A DNA stretch of 40,241 nt from Selenomonas sp. (GCF_022771645.1 NZ_JALFCU010000025.1:1-40241), one strand, 5' to 3'. Positions 1 through 8,001 are shown, counted from the first letter of the stretch. Numbers and translations: made by a program. Notes: generated by a model from the letters alone, not told the origin.

Positions 1-46
1 ACCGCTGACGCGGTCCCCCTCTCCCTGAGGGAGAGGCTGCTGTATA
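1..46 (+). repeat. Partial copy of the two-hairpin intergenic repeat
   Basis: This is the right-hand end of the repeat family found elsewhere in the window. A first hairpin pairs ACCGC (1-5) with GCGGT (10-14). A second has a 9-bp stem (18-26 with 28-36) around a single G, followed by the GCTGCTGT end that also closes the copies at 18.9 kb and 28.6 kb. The left part lies outside the window. Confidence 0.7.
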
Positions 47-85
47 TGTTATGTTCGGCAAATAGGTGAAACACATCTATATCTC

Positions 86-1423
86 TTACTTCTTCTTTCT
101 GAACTGATACCCCACCCACAACACGCACAGCCAGATTGGCAAAAACAGCACGGCGAGCTGCATGTCCGGCACCTGCGACATGAAGAAGATGACGCCGATG
201 AGGAAGGCGAGCGAGAGGTAGTCCGTGAACGGATAGAGGATCGCTTGGAACTTTGTGGCCTTCCCGTTTTGAGCGCAATATGCTTTGAATTTCAGATGCG
301 TGATTGTGATGACGAACCAGCTGATGCAAGCCGCACATGTCGCGATCATCATGAGATAGAGGAAAATCTTGCCTTCGAGGAAATAATTCAAGATGACGAC
401 GATCAGCGTGATGCCCGACGAGACGAGGATGCCGCGCACGGGGACGCCGTGGCTGGAAAGCTTCAAGAAGAAGCCCGGCGCCTCGCCGGATTTCGCGAGC
501 CCGTAGAGCATGCGGCTGTTGCTGTAGATGGCCGAGTTGTAGACAGAGACGGCCGCCGTCAGCACGACGAAGTTCAGGATGTGCGCCGCGGCTGGGATGC
601 CGACGTTCTGGAAAATCTGCACGAACGGGCTGGCCTCCGCGCCGACCTCGTTCCACGGCCAGAGCGCCATGAGCACGGCCATCGTGCCGACGTAAAAAAT
701 CAAGATGCGCCAGATGACCTGGTTGATGGCGCGCGGGATCGTGCGGTCGGGGTCCTCCGCCTCGCCAGCCGTGATGCCAATGAGCTCAATGCCGCCGAAC
801 GAGAACATGACGACCGCCGTCGCAAGGCACAAGCCCCAGACGCCATGCGGCAGGAATCCGCCATTCGTCCAGAGGTTGCTGAAATTCTCCGGGAACGGCT
901 GCGGCGACGCGACGAGCAGGCCGAGGCCGAGTAGGATCATGCTGACGATCGCCGCGATCTTGATGAGCGCCATCCAGAACTCCGCCTCGCCATACGCCTT
1001 GACGTTCACGAGGTTCAGCGCCGTGATGGCGACGAGGCAAACGAGCGCCGACAGCCATTGTGGCAGATCCGGAAACCAGAAATTCATATAAATGCCGACG
1101 GCCGTGAGCTCGGCCATGGAGACGAGGACGTAATTGAACCAATAATTCCAGCCCGACAGGAAGCCCGGGAAGCGCCCCCAATATTTCGTCGCGTAATGGC
1201 TGAACGAGCCCGAGACCGGCTCATCGACCGCCATCTCGCCGAGCATACGCATGATGAAGAAAATGATGATGCCGCCCAGGAGGTACGCCAGCATGACGGA
1301 CGGCCCCGCGAGTGCGATTGTCGACGCCGAGCCGTAGAACAGCCCCGTGCCGATCGCCCCGCCGAGCGCGATCATCTGCAAGTGCCGGTTCTTCAGCCCG
1401 CGCGTCATTTTCGTGTTGTCCAA
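86..1423 (-). CDS. Amino acid permease, APC superfamily (AroP/PheP/YifK-like)
   Basis: This 445-residue inner-membrane protein belongs to the amino acid transporter family of the APC superfamily, which imports amino acids by proton symport. The N terminus shows the family pattern HLQMIALGGAIGTGLF followed by about 12 hydrophobic segments, with the conserved GEMAVDEPVSGSFSHYA loop after the second segment. The length matches the usual 450-470 residues. I chose the TTG at 1423 because an AAGGGGG Shine-Dalgarno lies 8 nt upstream; the longer reading frame to 1483 would run through the promoter. An in-frame ATG at 1408 is the alternative. The substrate cannot be read from sequence; aromatic amino acids, proline or histidine are all possible. 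It is monocistronic with its own promoter. Confidence 0.9.
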   Translation of the reverse strand: MDNTKMTRGLKNRHLQMIALGGAIGTGLFYGSASTIALAGPSVMLAYLLGGIIIFFIMRMLGEMAVDEPVSGSFSHYATKYWGRFPGFLSGWNYWFNYVLVSMAELTAVGIYMNFWFPDLPQWLSALVCLVAITALNLVNVKAYGEAEFWMALIKIAAIVSMILLGLGLLVASPQPFPENFSNLWTNGGFLPHGVWGLCLATAVVMFSFGGIELIGITAGEAEDPDRTIPRAINQVIWRILIFYVGTMAVLMALWPWNEVGAEASPFVQIFQNVGIPAAAHILNFVVLTAAVSVYNSAIYSNSRMLYGLAKSGEAPGFFLKLSSHGVPVRGILVSSGITLIVVILNYFLEGKIFLYLMMIATCAACISWFVITITHLKFKAYCAQNGKATKFQAILYPFTDYLSLAFLIGVIFFMSQVPDMQLAVLFLPIWLCVLWVGYQFRKKK

Positions 1424-1463
1424 TCGAACAACCCCCTTGTGATGGAAAATAAAATACCCTGTC

Positions 1464-1493
1464 ATTATAGCAGAAAACTGCATAGAATGACAG
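1464..1493 (-). promoter_or_regulatory. Sigma-A promoter of the permease gene
   Basis: On the minus strand a perfect TATAAT (1464-1469) is preceded by TGC, making an extended -10. CTGTCA (1488-1493) sits 18 bp upstream as the -35. The predicted start of transcription near 1457 gives a leader of about 34 nt with the AAGGGGG ribosome binding site in it. Confidence 0.7.
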
Positions 1494-1521
1494 AGTTACA
1501 CGTGTGAATACAAAAGGCAAA

Positions 1522-2112
1522 TCAAGGCAGCACGTTTTCAAAGATATCGCCAAGGGACACGGTGAAGCCGCCGCAGAGGTCAACGGTGATGGTTTGTTCC
1601 ATGTCCTCATCACTGAGGCGATGACGTTCGTGCAATGCTGCATTTTCCGCTTGTTCCTTTGGTGAAAAATAACGATAGATTCGTGCAATCGTAAGATGGT
1701 TCTCTATCTGACGATAGATTTCGATTTTCCTCGAAACTACATCAACCAACCAATATTCTTGAAGTCCTGCTTTCTCATACGCGCACATTTTCACGCCGCG
1801 ATCACGAAGTTCCGTGCTTGGCGAGAGCACTTCAACGACAAGCGCAGGCGCTCCCACAATGCAATCTTCACGGATTTGAGCAGAATCGCAAATGACCATC
1901 ATATCAGGTACGAAATGATTTTGATCGTCTAATTCCACCACGACACCGCCAATGACTTCGCACGGCTTTTCATGCAGAGCACGATAGAACGCGCAGGTAA
2001 TCGCGCCTTTGACTTCTGCATGATTCAAGAGCGGACGCGGCAACATCAAAACGGTTTCGCCGTTGATGCGTTCTACCGGGATGCCATCGTCCCACGGATC
2101 TGAATTTCCCAT
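1522..2112 (-). CDS. Uma2 family (DUF820) putative restriction-endonuclease-fold protein
   Basis: This 196-residue protein has the Uma2/DUF820 pattern: a beta strand with FVPDMMVICD, then GAPALVVEVLSPST, then RDRGVKMCAYEKAGLQEYWLVD. The family adopts a PD-(D/E)XK nuclease fold; the Asp of VPDMM and the Glu of VVEVLSPS are the usual active-site positions. Members are numerous in cyanobacteria and some Firmicutes and their biological role is not settled. The ATG has AGAGGT 5 nt upstream. It stands alone between the permease promoter and a repeat-rich gap. Function beyond the fold is not claimed. Confidence 0.85.
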   Translation of the reverse strand: MGNSDPWDDGIPVERINGETVLMLPRPLLNHAEVKGAITCAFYRALHEKPCEVIGGVVVELDDQNHFVPDMMVICDSAQIREDCIVGAPALVVEVLSPSTELRDRGVKMCAYEKAGLQEYWLVDVVSRKIEIYRQIENHLTIARIYRYFSPKEQAENAALHERHRLSDEDMEQTITVDLCGGFTVSLGDIFENVLP

Positions 2113-2133
2113 CGCGACCTCTTCTTCCTAGGC

Positions 2134-2260
2134 CCCCTCTCCGAAAAGCAGACTCTTAGCGCTTCAGCGCTTAGAGGTCGTTTTTGCCGCTTGCGGCTGG
2201 GGGCTGTCAGCGAAGCTGACTGGGGGAGTGTTTCTCCACGCACTTAACAAATTGAATTAT
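2134..2260. repeat. Intergenic palindrome cluster
   Basis: Several short perfect hairpins stand in a row: GCGCTTCAGCGC near 2159-2170, GCCGCTTGCGGC near 2188-2199 and GTCAGCGAAGCTGAC near 2207-2221, followed by GGGGGAGTG. No open reading frame with a ribosome binding site is visible. It looks like intergenic repeat DNA related in style to the two-hairpin repeats that follow. Confidence 0.5.
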
Positions 2261-2319
2261 CGTCACTAGGTACAGCACGCCCGATGAAAATACAGCATTC
2301 GTTCAGACGTACACCCGCA

Positions 2320-2358
2320 CACTCCCACCACCGCTTCGCGGTCCCCCTCCCTCGGTGA
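2320..2358 (+). repeat. Interrupted copy of the two-hairpin repeat
   Basis: The first hairpin, ACCGC-TTC-GCGGT (2330-2342), and the CCCCCTCCCTCGG that should start the second stem are present. The second stem is broken: the sequence continues as TGATAATGTCATTAAG instead of closing. The same hairpin at 29862 is intact. Confidence 0.6.
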
Positions 2359-2378
2359 TAATGTCATTAAGTTAGGGG

Positions 2379-2616
2379 ATAGCCCTCCTCCTTGGAGGAG
2401 GGACAGGGCCGGCAGGCCCGGGGAGGAGGGGCTTGTAGGGCTGAACAACTTGCATGGCCTCACTCAGCGCCTGTGCGCGCACGTCACCTCGATATGTTAT
2501 GGCGTGCGGCCACAGGGCCTGAGTTTTGGCGTACGAATTGTGACGACCTACAGGCCGCTCCCTCCTGGCGCTGCGCTACGCTCCGCGCCTGTCCTCCCTC
2601 CAAGGAGGGAGGCTAT
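2379..2616. repeat. MITE-like element of about 238 bp with hairpin inverted ends
   Basis: A 29-nt end at 2379-2407 and the reverse complement of 2588-2616 agree except for a few paired changes. Each end is itself a hairpin: 2383-2391 with 2394-2402, and 2593-2601 with 2604-2612. Outside these ends, AATGTCATTAAGTTA on the left and its near inverse on the right (TTAACTTAATGCCATT) extend the symmetry. The core has no credible gene. The GTACGAATT and CTACAGG words inside recur in the other repeat copies. A second element of similar size lies at 18670-18896. Confidence 0.55.
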
Positions 2617-2716
2617 GGTATGATTCGCTTAACTTAATGCCATTGCCCTCGGTAAGGGAGGCTGAAGGTTGTGGGCGCTTTCTTCTTATTATACCAGAAT
2701 TTCCCCATCCGCGCAC

Positions 2717-2750
2717 CAAAAAAAGGCTCCCGCCAGAAGCGGGAGCCTTT
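2717..2750 (-). terminator. Intrinsic terminator of the SLH porin gene
   Basis: A perfect 12-bp stem (2722-2733 with 2739-2750) encloses a 5-nt loop. Read on the minus strand it is followed by a run of T (A-run 2718-2724 on the plus strand). It lies about 40 nt beyond the porin stop codon. Confidence 0.93.
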
Positions 2751-2787
2751 GGAATCTCGGTTGTCCGAGGATGTGGTCGCTGTGAGA

Positions 2788-4080
2788 TTAGAAGAACAGC
2801 TCGACACGACCGAAGAGACGGCTGAAGTCGTTGTGCTGGTCGCCAATCGTGTTGCCATCCGCATACTTGACGAGAAGGCCGACGTTCTTGAAGACTGCAT
2901 ACTGCGCACCGATTTCCCAGCCCTTCGTGCCACGCTGGACACCATCGTACGTACCCATGAGGGACGTCTGAGCAGGCATAGCACGATAAGCGGCATAAGC
3001 GCCCCACGAGCCCTTGTTCACCGGCTGATAGTTGCCATAGTCATATTCGACCTGCCAAGCGGTATCACCGTAGTCCGCCGTCGTGTTGTTCGCATAGGAG
3101 CCCCACAGAGCGTTCTTACCATCGAAGCGATAGCCGAGGTTTGCCGTCCAGATATTCGCCGTATCCTCATTCTTATCCTTCGAATAAGTATTACCCTCAG
3201 AATAAATGTCAAATGCCGAACTCTTATCGCTAAACACATAGTCGCTGTTCAGATGATAATAGCCGAGACCGCCATAGAACTTGCTTGCGCCAGCATACTG
3301 GAGGTCAATGCCCTGGAAGTTCGCAGTATCCTCCTTCCACTCCGAATCTTCCTCCTCACTCAGACGACCAGCCATCAGCGTAGCTTTGAGATCCTTGCCG
3401 AACGTCAGGTCCGCGCCGGAGAACGTGGTATCAAACACGAGGCCATGCTCATTCGTGTAGAGCGCCTGCTTGCCGAGCTTCGCCGTGAAGTTCTTGTAGT
3501 TGCCCTGCGCCCAAGCACGCTTGAGTTTCGTCTCCTTCGTGCTGTCGTTGGACATGTCACCGTTGGAATCAAGACGTGCATGAACATCCCAATGCTCATT
3601 GACTTCTGCCGTCGGCTCGAGACGGAAGACATATCCATCCTCATTGTAACGTTTTTTGCCATTGTTATAGCCGCTATCATCAAAACGCGTGCTCTTGTAC
3701 GTGTACTCGACTTTGCCCGTCCATTTGACCATGTCAGCATGCTTCTCGAGGTTCGAGACGCGGACGCCGAGGTTGTTGAGCTCATCAGCGAACTCGGCAG
3801 CGAGCTTGTCGATCATAGCCTTGTCAGCAGCGGAGACATCCGTCTTTGCCATGGCTTTCGCGACCATCTGCGCCATCTCGTAACGCGTGATGTTCTTGTC
3901 GCCCTGGAACGTCGTGTCGCCATAGCCTTCGATGACGCCGTCAGCAGCGAGCTGCGAGACAGCATCATACGCCCAATGGTCGGCCGGGACATCGCTGAAC
4001 GGGTTCGCGGCAGCGAACGTCGTGGATGCAGCGCCGACAACGAGAGCCGTCGTCAGTGCGGAAACGAGAGTCTTCTTCAT
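2788..4080 (-). CDS. SLH-domain outer-membrane porin, OmpM type
   Basis: This 430-residue protein begins with a Sec signal peptide (residues 1-23, ending STTFA). One S-layer homology domain covers about residues 26-77 (FSDVPADHWAYDAV ... ITRYEMAQMVAKAM). A short coiled-coil-like linker follows (about 85-112). The rest is rich in alternating aromatic/polar strands typical of a beta barrel and ends in a C-terminal Phe (VELFF). This is the OmpM architecture of Negativicutes, where the SLH domain binds polyamine-modified peptidoglycan and so tethers the outer membrane, while the barrel acts as a porin. AGGAGG lies 7-8 nt before the ATG. Strong signals on both sides imply high expression. Confidence 0.93.
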   Translation of the reverse strand: MKKTLVSALTTALVVGAASTTFAAANPFSDVPADHWAYDAVSQLAADGVIEGYGDTTFQGDKNITRYEMAQMVAKAMAKTDVSAADKAMIDKLAAEFADELNNLGVRVSNLEKHADMVKWTGKVEYTYKSTRFDDSGYNNGKKRYNEDGYVFRLEPTAEVNEHWDVHARLDSNGDMSNDSTKETKLKRAWAQGNYKNFTAKLGKQALYTNEHGLVFDTTFSGADLTFGKDLKATLMAGRLSEEEDSEWKEDTANFQGIDLQYAGASKFYGGLGYYHLNSDYVFSDKSSAFDIYSEGNTYSKDKNEDTANIWTANLGYRFDGKNALWGSYANNTTADYGDTAWQVEYDYGNYQPVNKGSWGAYAAYRAMPAQTSLMGTYDGVQRGTKGWEIGAQYAVFKNVGLLVKYADGNTIGDQHNDFSRLFGRVELFF

Positions 4081-4198
4081 AAAGAAACTCCTCCTTTAGT
4101 TAGATAGATAGAAACTTTGCTGTCTGTCTGCGGAAGAAGTTTCTTGGAAGTGTCCATGTTTCCTTCACGGTACTTCGTTCCGCCTCCAGACAGCTTTC

Positions 4199-4227
4199 AG
4201 TATACACGGTTTATTTTCTTTGTGCAA
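4199..4227 (-). promoter_or_regulatory. Strong sigma-A promoter of the porin gene
   Basis: The minus strand carries TTGCAC (4222-4227), a 17-bp spacer and TATACT (4199-4204). A run of eight T on the plus strand (4229-4236) lies upstream of the -35 and could act as an A-tract UP-like element. The leader would be about 110 nt and ends with an AGGAGG ribosome binding site. Confidence 0.85.
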
Positions 4228-4276
4228 GTTTTTTTTCAGGAAAAATCCCGCAAACGATTCGAAAGCACCTCTGCTC

Positions 4277-5209
4277 TCAAAGTTGCTTCCGCACAATTTC
4301 CCGAAGTTCCTGAGGTACTGCCGCCGCCTCGATGGCTTGCTCGGCCGTCCAGTGCATGGAGTTCATGAGGTTGTGGACAGAAGCTGTCCACGCCTTCACT
4401 TTCCCGCGTTCTTCTCCACGTTTCTCGCCACGTTTTTCTCCACGCTCTTCTGCTCCCATGATGCCGGACCGATAGTCCATGAGCGCCATTTCGCGATTGA
4501 TATATCGCAAGCGTTCTGCTTGATTTTGCAGGAAGATGTTTGTTGCATCATACGCATGATTGATTGCTGCTTCGCTCATCGCTAGTTCCTCCTTTTCTTG
4601 CTGGTTCAAACGATTCGCGAAGTACGCCATCCAACGTTCCATTTTCGTCATCTCGCGAATCGGCTTCCTGATGCGCTTCACGAATTTTGGAAGCTCGATG
4701 AAATGCAATTCTAAGTCCTCATTCAAACGTTCATGCGTTTCCGGATTGTAGAGGCCATACATTGCGTGCGGATCATCTTGCGGCAGGAGCTCAAATGCAA
4801 GGATGTTGATCGTGATGGTCGGACGCAAGTCGTTATAATCCGCACCTGCCGGCAGGCGCATCAGATACACTTGTGACCAATAGTAAAGCGTCCGGCGCTT
4901 CATGTTCTGATAGTTGACAACCTGCACCTCAACATCAACGTATTCACCTGTATCGAGTTCACATGCCACATCCAGACGTGATAATTTTTCTTCTTCGTTC
5001 TGCGGAATTTGTTCCGTCGGAAGGAACATGATGTTTTTTATCTTATGCCCGAGCGACGGCTCGAGCACAGCATTCAGAAAATCGATCGTGATGTTCTTCC
5101 GTTCGATCTTCCCGAAGATAAATTTGAAGAGCACGTCGTTCATCGGGTTTGCCCGATGGACGTCCAACTGTCCCAAAACGTTTTCTTCCAGCTTTTCTTG
5201 TTCCGTCAT
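4277..5209 (-). CDS. Rpn family PD-(D/E)XK nuclease / putative transposase
   Basis: This 310-residue protein matches the Rpn (recombination-promoting nuclease, PDDEXK_2) family. It has NPMNDVLFKFIFG near the start, LDVACELDTGEYVDVEVQV carrying the catalytic D...E-x-Q, then RTLYYWSQVY. The C-terminal tail contains repeated RGEKRGEERG segments, common in this family. Rpn proteins in E. coli promote RecA-independent recombination and some act in phage defence; most Firmicutes homologues are uncharacterised. The ATG at 5209 is chosen for the GGGAGG 8 nt upstream. It is monocistronic and lies just upstream of the porin promoter. Confidence 0.87.
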   Translation of the reverse strand: MTEQEKLEENVLGQLDVHRANPMNDVLFKFIFGKIERKNITIDFLNAVLEPSLGHKIKNIMFLPTEQIPQNEEEKLSRLDVACELDTGEYVDVEVQVVNYQNMKRRTLYYWSQVYLMRLPAGADYNDLRPTITINILAFELLPQDDPHAMYGLYNPETHERLNEDLELHFIELPKFVKRIRKPIREMTKMERWMAYFANRLNQQEKEELAMSEAAINHAYDATNIFLQNQAERLRYINREMALMDYRSGIMGAEERGEKRGEKRGEERGKVKAWTASVHNLMNSMHWTAEQAIEAAAVPQELREIVRKQL

Positions 5210-5234
5210 CTTCTGCGCCTCCCATCTTTCTTTG

Positions 5235-5263
5235 ATTATACCATTGGAAACGTACCGGAACAA
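5235..5263 (-). promoter_or_regulatory. Promoter of the Rpn-family gene
   Basis: On the minus strand TTGTTC (5258-5263), a 17-bp spacer and TATAAT (5235-5240) preceded by TGG (extended -10) lie about 25 nt before the ATG at 5209. Confidence 0.7.
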
Positions 5264-5302
5264 TCAAAGTTTCCAGCTGCCGCGAATTTTCGTGGAATCT
5301 GC

Positions 5303-5332
5303 TTGCGCCGCACCGTCAACCTGTGGTTTAAT
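5303..5332 (+). promoter_or_regulatory. Likely promoter of the sulfur amino acid operon
   Basis: TTGCGC (5303-5308), an 18-bp spacer and TTTAAT (5327-5332) preceded by TGG. The transcript would start near 5339 and leave about 33 nt before the ATG at 5372. No S-box or T-box leader fits in the space. Confidence 0.5.
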
Positions 5333-5371
5333 GGATGAAAACGTAGTTTCCGCAAGAAAGGCGTGGGATAG

Positions 5372-6511
5372 ATGAAAGATTTTTCCATCGAGGTGCATGG
5401 TGCGCATGCGTATGATGCAACGGGCGCGATCAGTGAGCCGATTTATCTGTCGGCGACGTTCCGTCATCCGGGCTTCCGGCAGAGCACGGGCTACGACTAC
5501 GGGCGCGTGGCGAATCCGACGCGCGGCGAGCTCGAGTCCGCGATGACGATGCTGGAGCGCGGCGGGTGCACGTGGGCGATGAGCTCGGGCATGGCGGCGA
5601 TCAACATCGTCTTCATGCTGCTGTCGGCCGGCGACCATGTGATTTTCTCGAACGATCTCTACGGCGGCACCGTGCGCCTCGCGAACGAGGTCTACGCGCG
5701 CTACGGCATCGAGGCGACGTATGTCGATACGTCGGACCTCGCGGCCGTGCGCGCGGCGCTGCGGCCGTCGACGAAGCTCATCTACATCGAGACACCGTCG
5801 AACCCGATGATGATCATCAGCGACATCCGTGCCCTCGCCGACCTCGCGCATGACGCGGGCGCGCTGCTCGCCGTCGACAACACGTTCCTCTCGCCGCATT
5901 TCCAGAAGCCTCTGACGCTCGGCGCGGATCTCGTGCTGCACAGCGGGACGAAGTATCTCTGCGGCCACAACGATGTCATCGCGGGCTTCCTGACGGTCGC
6001 GGAAAACCACGACGCGCTCGCGGAGCGCATCCAGCGCCTCGTCGTCTCGTCGGGGCCGAACCTCTCGTCCATGGACGCGTGGCTCATGCTGCGCAGCCTG
6101 AAGACGCTCGGCGTGCGCGTCGAGCGGCAGGCGGCGACGGCAAAGCGCATCGCCGAGTGGCTCGGGACGCAGCGGCACGTGACGCAGGTCTACTACCCCG
6201 GCCTGCTGTCGCATCCCGGATATGAGCTGCAATGCCAGCAGGCGACGGGCTTCGGCGGCATGGTGTCGTTCAAAGTGGAAAGCGCCGAGCTCGCGCAGGA
6301 GATTCTTGGACGGCTGAAACTCATCGCGTTCGCGGAAAGTTTGGGCGGCGTGGAATCTCTTTTGACGTATCCGAAAGTGCAGACGCACGCCGAGATGCCG
6401 GAGGAGCTCATGCGGGCGACGGGATTGGACGATAAACTTTTGAGGTTGTCCGTCGGGCTTGAGGATGCGGAGGATCTGATGGAGGATTTGGATCAGGCGC
6501 TGAACGCTTGA
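5372..6511 (+). CDS. Cys/Met-metabolism PLP enzyme (cystathionine gamma/beta-lyase or methionine gamma-lyase type)
   Basis: This 379-residue protein is a fold-type I PLP enzyme of the trans-sulfuration family. Visible are YGRVANPTR (about 43-51), SSGMAAIN, the cofactor motif ETPSNPMM, VDNTF at 168-172, and the PLP lysine K194 in HSGTKYLCGHNDVIAG. The family includes cystathionine gamma-synthase, cystathionine gamma- and beta-lyases and methionine gamma-lyase, and sequence by eye does not separate them. The next gene is a PatB/MalY-type cystathionine beta-lyase, 15 nt downstream, so the pair probably works in cysteine/homocysteine interconversion or sulfide release. The ribosome binding site is weak (GAAAGG some 12 nt upstream). 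Confidence 0.9.
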   Translation: MKDFSIEVHGAHAYDATGAISEPIYLSATFRHPGFRQSTGYDYGRVANPTRGELESAMTMLERGGCTWAMSSGMAAINIVFMLLSAGDHVIFSNDLYGGTVRLANEVYARYGIEATYVDTSDLAAVRAALRPSTKLIYIETPSNPMMIISDIRALADLAHDAGALLAVDNTFLSPHFQKPLTLGADLVLHSGTKYLCGHNDVIAGFLTVAENHDALAERIQRLVVSSGPNLSSMDAWLMLRSLKTLGVRVERQAATAKRIAEWLGTQRHVTQVYYPGLLSHPGYELQCQQATGFGGMVSFKVESAELAQEILGRLKLIAFAESLGGVESLLTYPKVQTHAEMPEELMRATGLDDKLLRLSVGLEDAEDLMEDLDQALNA

Positions 6512-6526
6512 AGGAAGGATGTCAAG

Positions 6527-7702
6527 ATGGCATACGATTTTGATGAAGTCATCGACCGCAAGGGTACGAGCTGCCTCAAGTATGATTTTGCCGTGGAGCG
6601 CGGGTATCCGGAGGGGGTGCTGCCGTTCTGGGTCGCGGATATGGATTTCCGTACGGCGCCTTGTGTCGTCGAGGAGTTGCAGCGGCGCGTGGCGCATGGG
6701 ATTTTCGGGTATACGGATCCGAGTCCGGCGTACAAGGCGGTTGTCTGCCGCTGGATGCGCGAGCAGCATGGCTGGTCGCCGGCCGAGGACAGCCTCACCG
6801 TCACGCCGGGCGTCGTGTTCGCGCTCGGCATGGCGGTGCAGACGTTCACGGCGCCGGGCGAGGCTGTGCTCATCCAGCAGCCCGTGTATTATCCGTTCTC
6901 GAGCATTGTCCTCGGCAATGACCGCCAGCTTGTGAACAGTCCGCTCGTGCTGAAGGACGGCCATTACGAGATCGACTTCGTCGATTTCGAGCAGAAGATC
7001 ACGCAGCATCGTGTGAAGCTGTTCCTCCTCTGCAATCCGCACAATCCGGCCGGCCGCGTCTACACGCGCGCCGAGCTCACGAAGCTCGCGCTCATCTGCT
7101 ACCAGCACGGCGTGACGATCGTCTCGGACGAGATCCACAACGACTTCGTGCGCGAGGGGCACGAGCACATCTGCCTCGCATCGCTGTCGGACGAGATCGC
7201 GCAGCACGTCATCACGTGCACGGCGCCGTCGAAGACGTTCAACCTCGCAGGCCTGCAGATCTCGAACATCTTCATCGAGAACGAGCAGCTGCGCGCGAAG
7301 TTCCGCGCCGCCATCGACCATGCGGGCTACAGCCAGCCGAACGCGCTCGGGCTGTTCGCAGCACAGGCGGCGTATGAAAAAGGGCTGCCGTGGCTCAACG
7401 ACTTGCGCGCATACCTCGAACAAAACTACCAGCGCACGAAAGCGTTCCTCGCGCGTGAGATGCCCAAAGTCACGCTCATCGAGCCCGAAGGGACGTACCT
7501 CCTCTGGCTCGACTTCCGCGCGTACGGATTGACGGCGAAGGAGCTCGATGACATCATCGTGCACGAGGCCGGGCTGTGGCTCGACAGCGGCCATATCTTC
7601 GGCAAAGACGGCGAGGGGTTCGAACGCCTCAACATCGCCTGCCCGTGGGCGACGCTCGAGACGGGGCTCAAAAAGCTCGCAGAGGCGTTCCGGAACAAAT
7701 GA
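6527..7702 (+). CDS. patB: PatB/MalY-family C-S lyase (cystathionine beta-lyase)
   Basis: This 391-residue class I/II aminotransferase-fold protein has the PatB/MalY signature. It begins FDEVIDRKGTSCLKYD, continues LPFWVADMDF (33-42) and GYTDPSPAY, has NPHNPAGRVY (170-179), SDEIHNDF (200-207), and the PLP lysine K236 in APSKTFNLAG. Members cleave cystathionine or cysteine conjugates to thiol, pyruvate and ammonia. GGAAGG lies 8 nt before the ATG. It is the second gene of the operon and is followed by a strong terminator. Assignment to the family is firm; the preferred substrate is inferred. Confidence 0.92.
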   Translation: MAYDFDEVIDRKGTSCLKYDFAVERGYPEGVLPFWVADMDFRTAPCVVEELQRRVAHGIFGYTDPSPAYKAVVCRWMREQHGWSPAEDSLTVTPGVVFALGMAVQTFTAPGEAVLIQQPVYYPFSSIVLGNDRQLVNSPLVLKDGHYEIDFVDFEQKITQHRVKLFLLCNPHNPAGRVYTRAELTKLALICYQHGVTIVSDEIHNDFVREGHEHICLASLSDEIAQHVITCTAPSKTFNLAGLQISNIFIENEQLRAKFRAAIDHAGYSQPNALGLFAAQAAYEKGLPWLNDLRAYLEQNYQRTKAFLAREMPKVTLIEPEGTYLLWLDFRAYGLTAKELDDIIVHEAGLWLDSGHIFGKDGEGFERLNIACPWATLETGLKKLAEAFRNK

Positions 7703-7706
7703 AAAA

Positions 7707-7744
7707 GACGCGACTTTCGCACCCGCGGAAGTCGCGCCTTTTCT
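7707..7744 (+). terminator. Intrinsic terminator, possibly bidirectional
   Basis: The stem is 7709-7720 with 7725-7736, a 12-bp helix with one G-T pair and an ACCC loop, followed by CCTTTTCTT. Read on the minus strand, the same hairpin is followed by a T-rich stretch (complement of GAAAAAG at 7701-7707), so it could also end the antisense RNA proposed from 7995. Confidence 0.85.
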
Positions 7745-7761
7745 TATGGAAAATTTTCTGC

Positions 7762-7767
7762 TATCAT
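7762..7767 (+). promoter_or_regulatory. Extended -10 promoter of the small hydrophobic peptide gene
   Basis: TGC followed by TATCAT (7762-7767) forms an extended -10; the -35 region is poor. A start near 7774 would give a transcript of roughly 210 nt ending at the hairpin at 7954-7979, with a 58-nt leader. Confidence 0.5.
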
Positions 7768-7831
7768 AAAGAAAGCGGCCCGCCGAGTGGTGTCGGCAAA
7801 CCGCTAAAACTGAATACGGGAGGCGATTACG

Positions 7832-7930
7832 ATGTTCTTGCGGATGAACGGATTCGAACTCTTCATCTCAGGCAAGTTCGTGGTGTCAATCGCAGTTGCG
7901 ATTGCTACACTTGCCAAAGTCCTATCGTAA
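7832..7930 (+). CDS. 32-residue hydrophobic peptide, candidate type I toxin
   Basis: This reading frame is short, but GGGAGG (7818-7823) lies 8 nt before its ATG. It encodes a 32-residue peptide with a short polar start (MFLRMNGFELF), a single Lys, a hydrophobic stretch (FVVSIAVAIATLA) and a KVLS end. Size and composition resemble the small membrane toxins of Firmicutes type I toxin-antitoxin systems (TxpA, BsrG and the holin-like toxin group), but I cannot prove homology. It lies between a terminator and a convergent gene, and a very good minus-strand promoter fires towards it from 8002-8031. Alternatively it is an unrelated small membrane peptide or a regulatory leader. Confidence 0.6.
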   Translation: MFLRMNGFELFISGKFVVSIAVAIATLAKVLS

Positions 7931-7953
7931 TGCACACTCTGCATTCGACCATG

Positions 7954-7983
7954 GGGCGTTCCTCTGCAAAGGAGCGCCCTTTG
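7954..7983 (+). terminator. Hairpin at the 3' end of the small-peptide transcript
   Basis: Nine pairs (7954-7962 with 7971-7979, one G-T) enclose an 8-nt loop and are followed by TTT. The short T run makes it a modest terminator. Confidence 0.6.
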
Positions 7984-8001
7984 GCATTACATTCTAGGAG
8001 T

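Larger units (their letters stand above)
7707..7995 (-). ncRNA. Candidate antisense RNA opposite the small hydrophobic peptide gene
   Basis: This is inferred from the promoter at 8002-8031, which predicts a start near 7995. The RNA would run leftwards over the hairpin and reading frame of the 32-residue peptide gene. No reading frame with a ribosome binding site exists on this strand. The 3' end is not known; the hairpin at 7707-7744 is the first good minus-strand stop. A 3'-overlapping convergent antisense RNA is the arrangement of the txpA/RatA pair of Bacillus subtilis. Confidence 0.45.

Noticed and set aside
2266..2463. 65-codon open frame in the intergenic repeat
   Set aside because: It is made of repeat sequence (Pro/Ser/Gly-rich translation of C-rich hairpins) and has no ribosome binding site.
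2671..4107. 478-codon open frame opposite the SLH porin
   Set aside because: The porin has signal peptide, SLH domain, promoter and terminator; the opposite frame has none.
4229..4236. Run of eight T upstream of the porin promoter as a phase-variation tract
   Set aside because: It lies outside the -35/-10 spacer and outside the reading frame, so length changes should matter little; it is better read as an A-tract upstream element.
5264..7594. 776-codon open frame on the minus strand opposite the two PLP enzyme genes
   Set aside because: It mirrors two well-conserved enzymes in GC-rich DNA, is rich in Arg, His and Asp, and has no ribosome binding site or recognisable domain.
7850..7862. GGATTCGAACTC resembling a tRNA T arm
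   Set aside because: No acceptor stem, D arm or anticodon arm can be formed around it; it is part of the 32-residue peptide frame.
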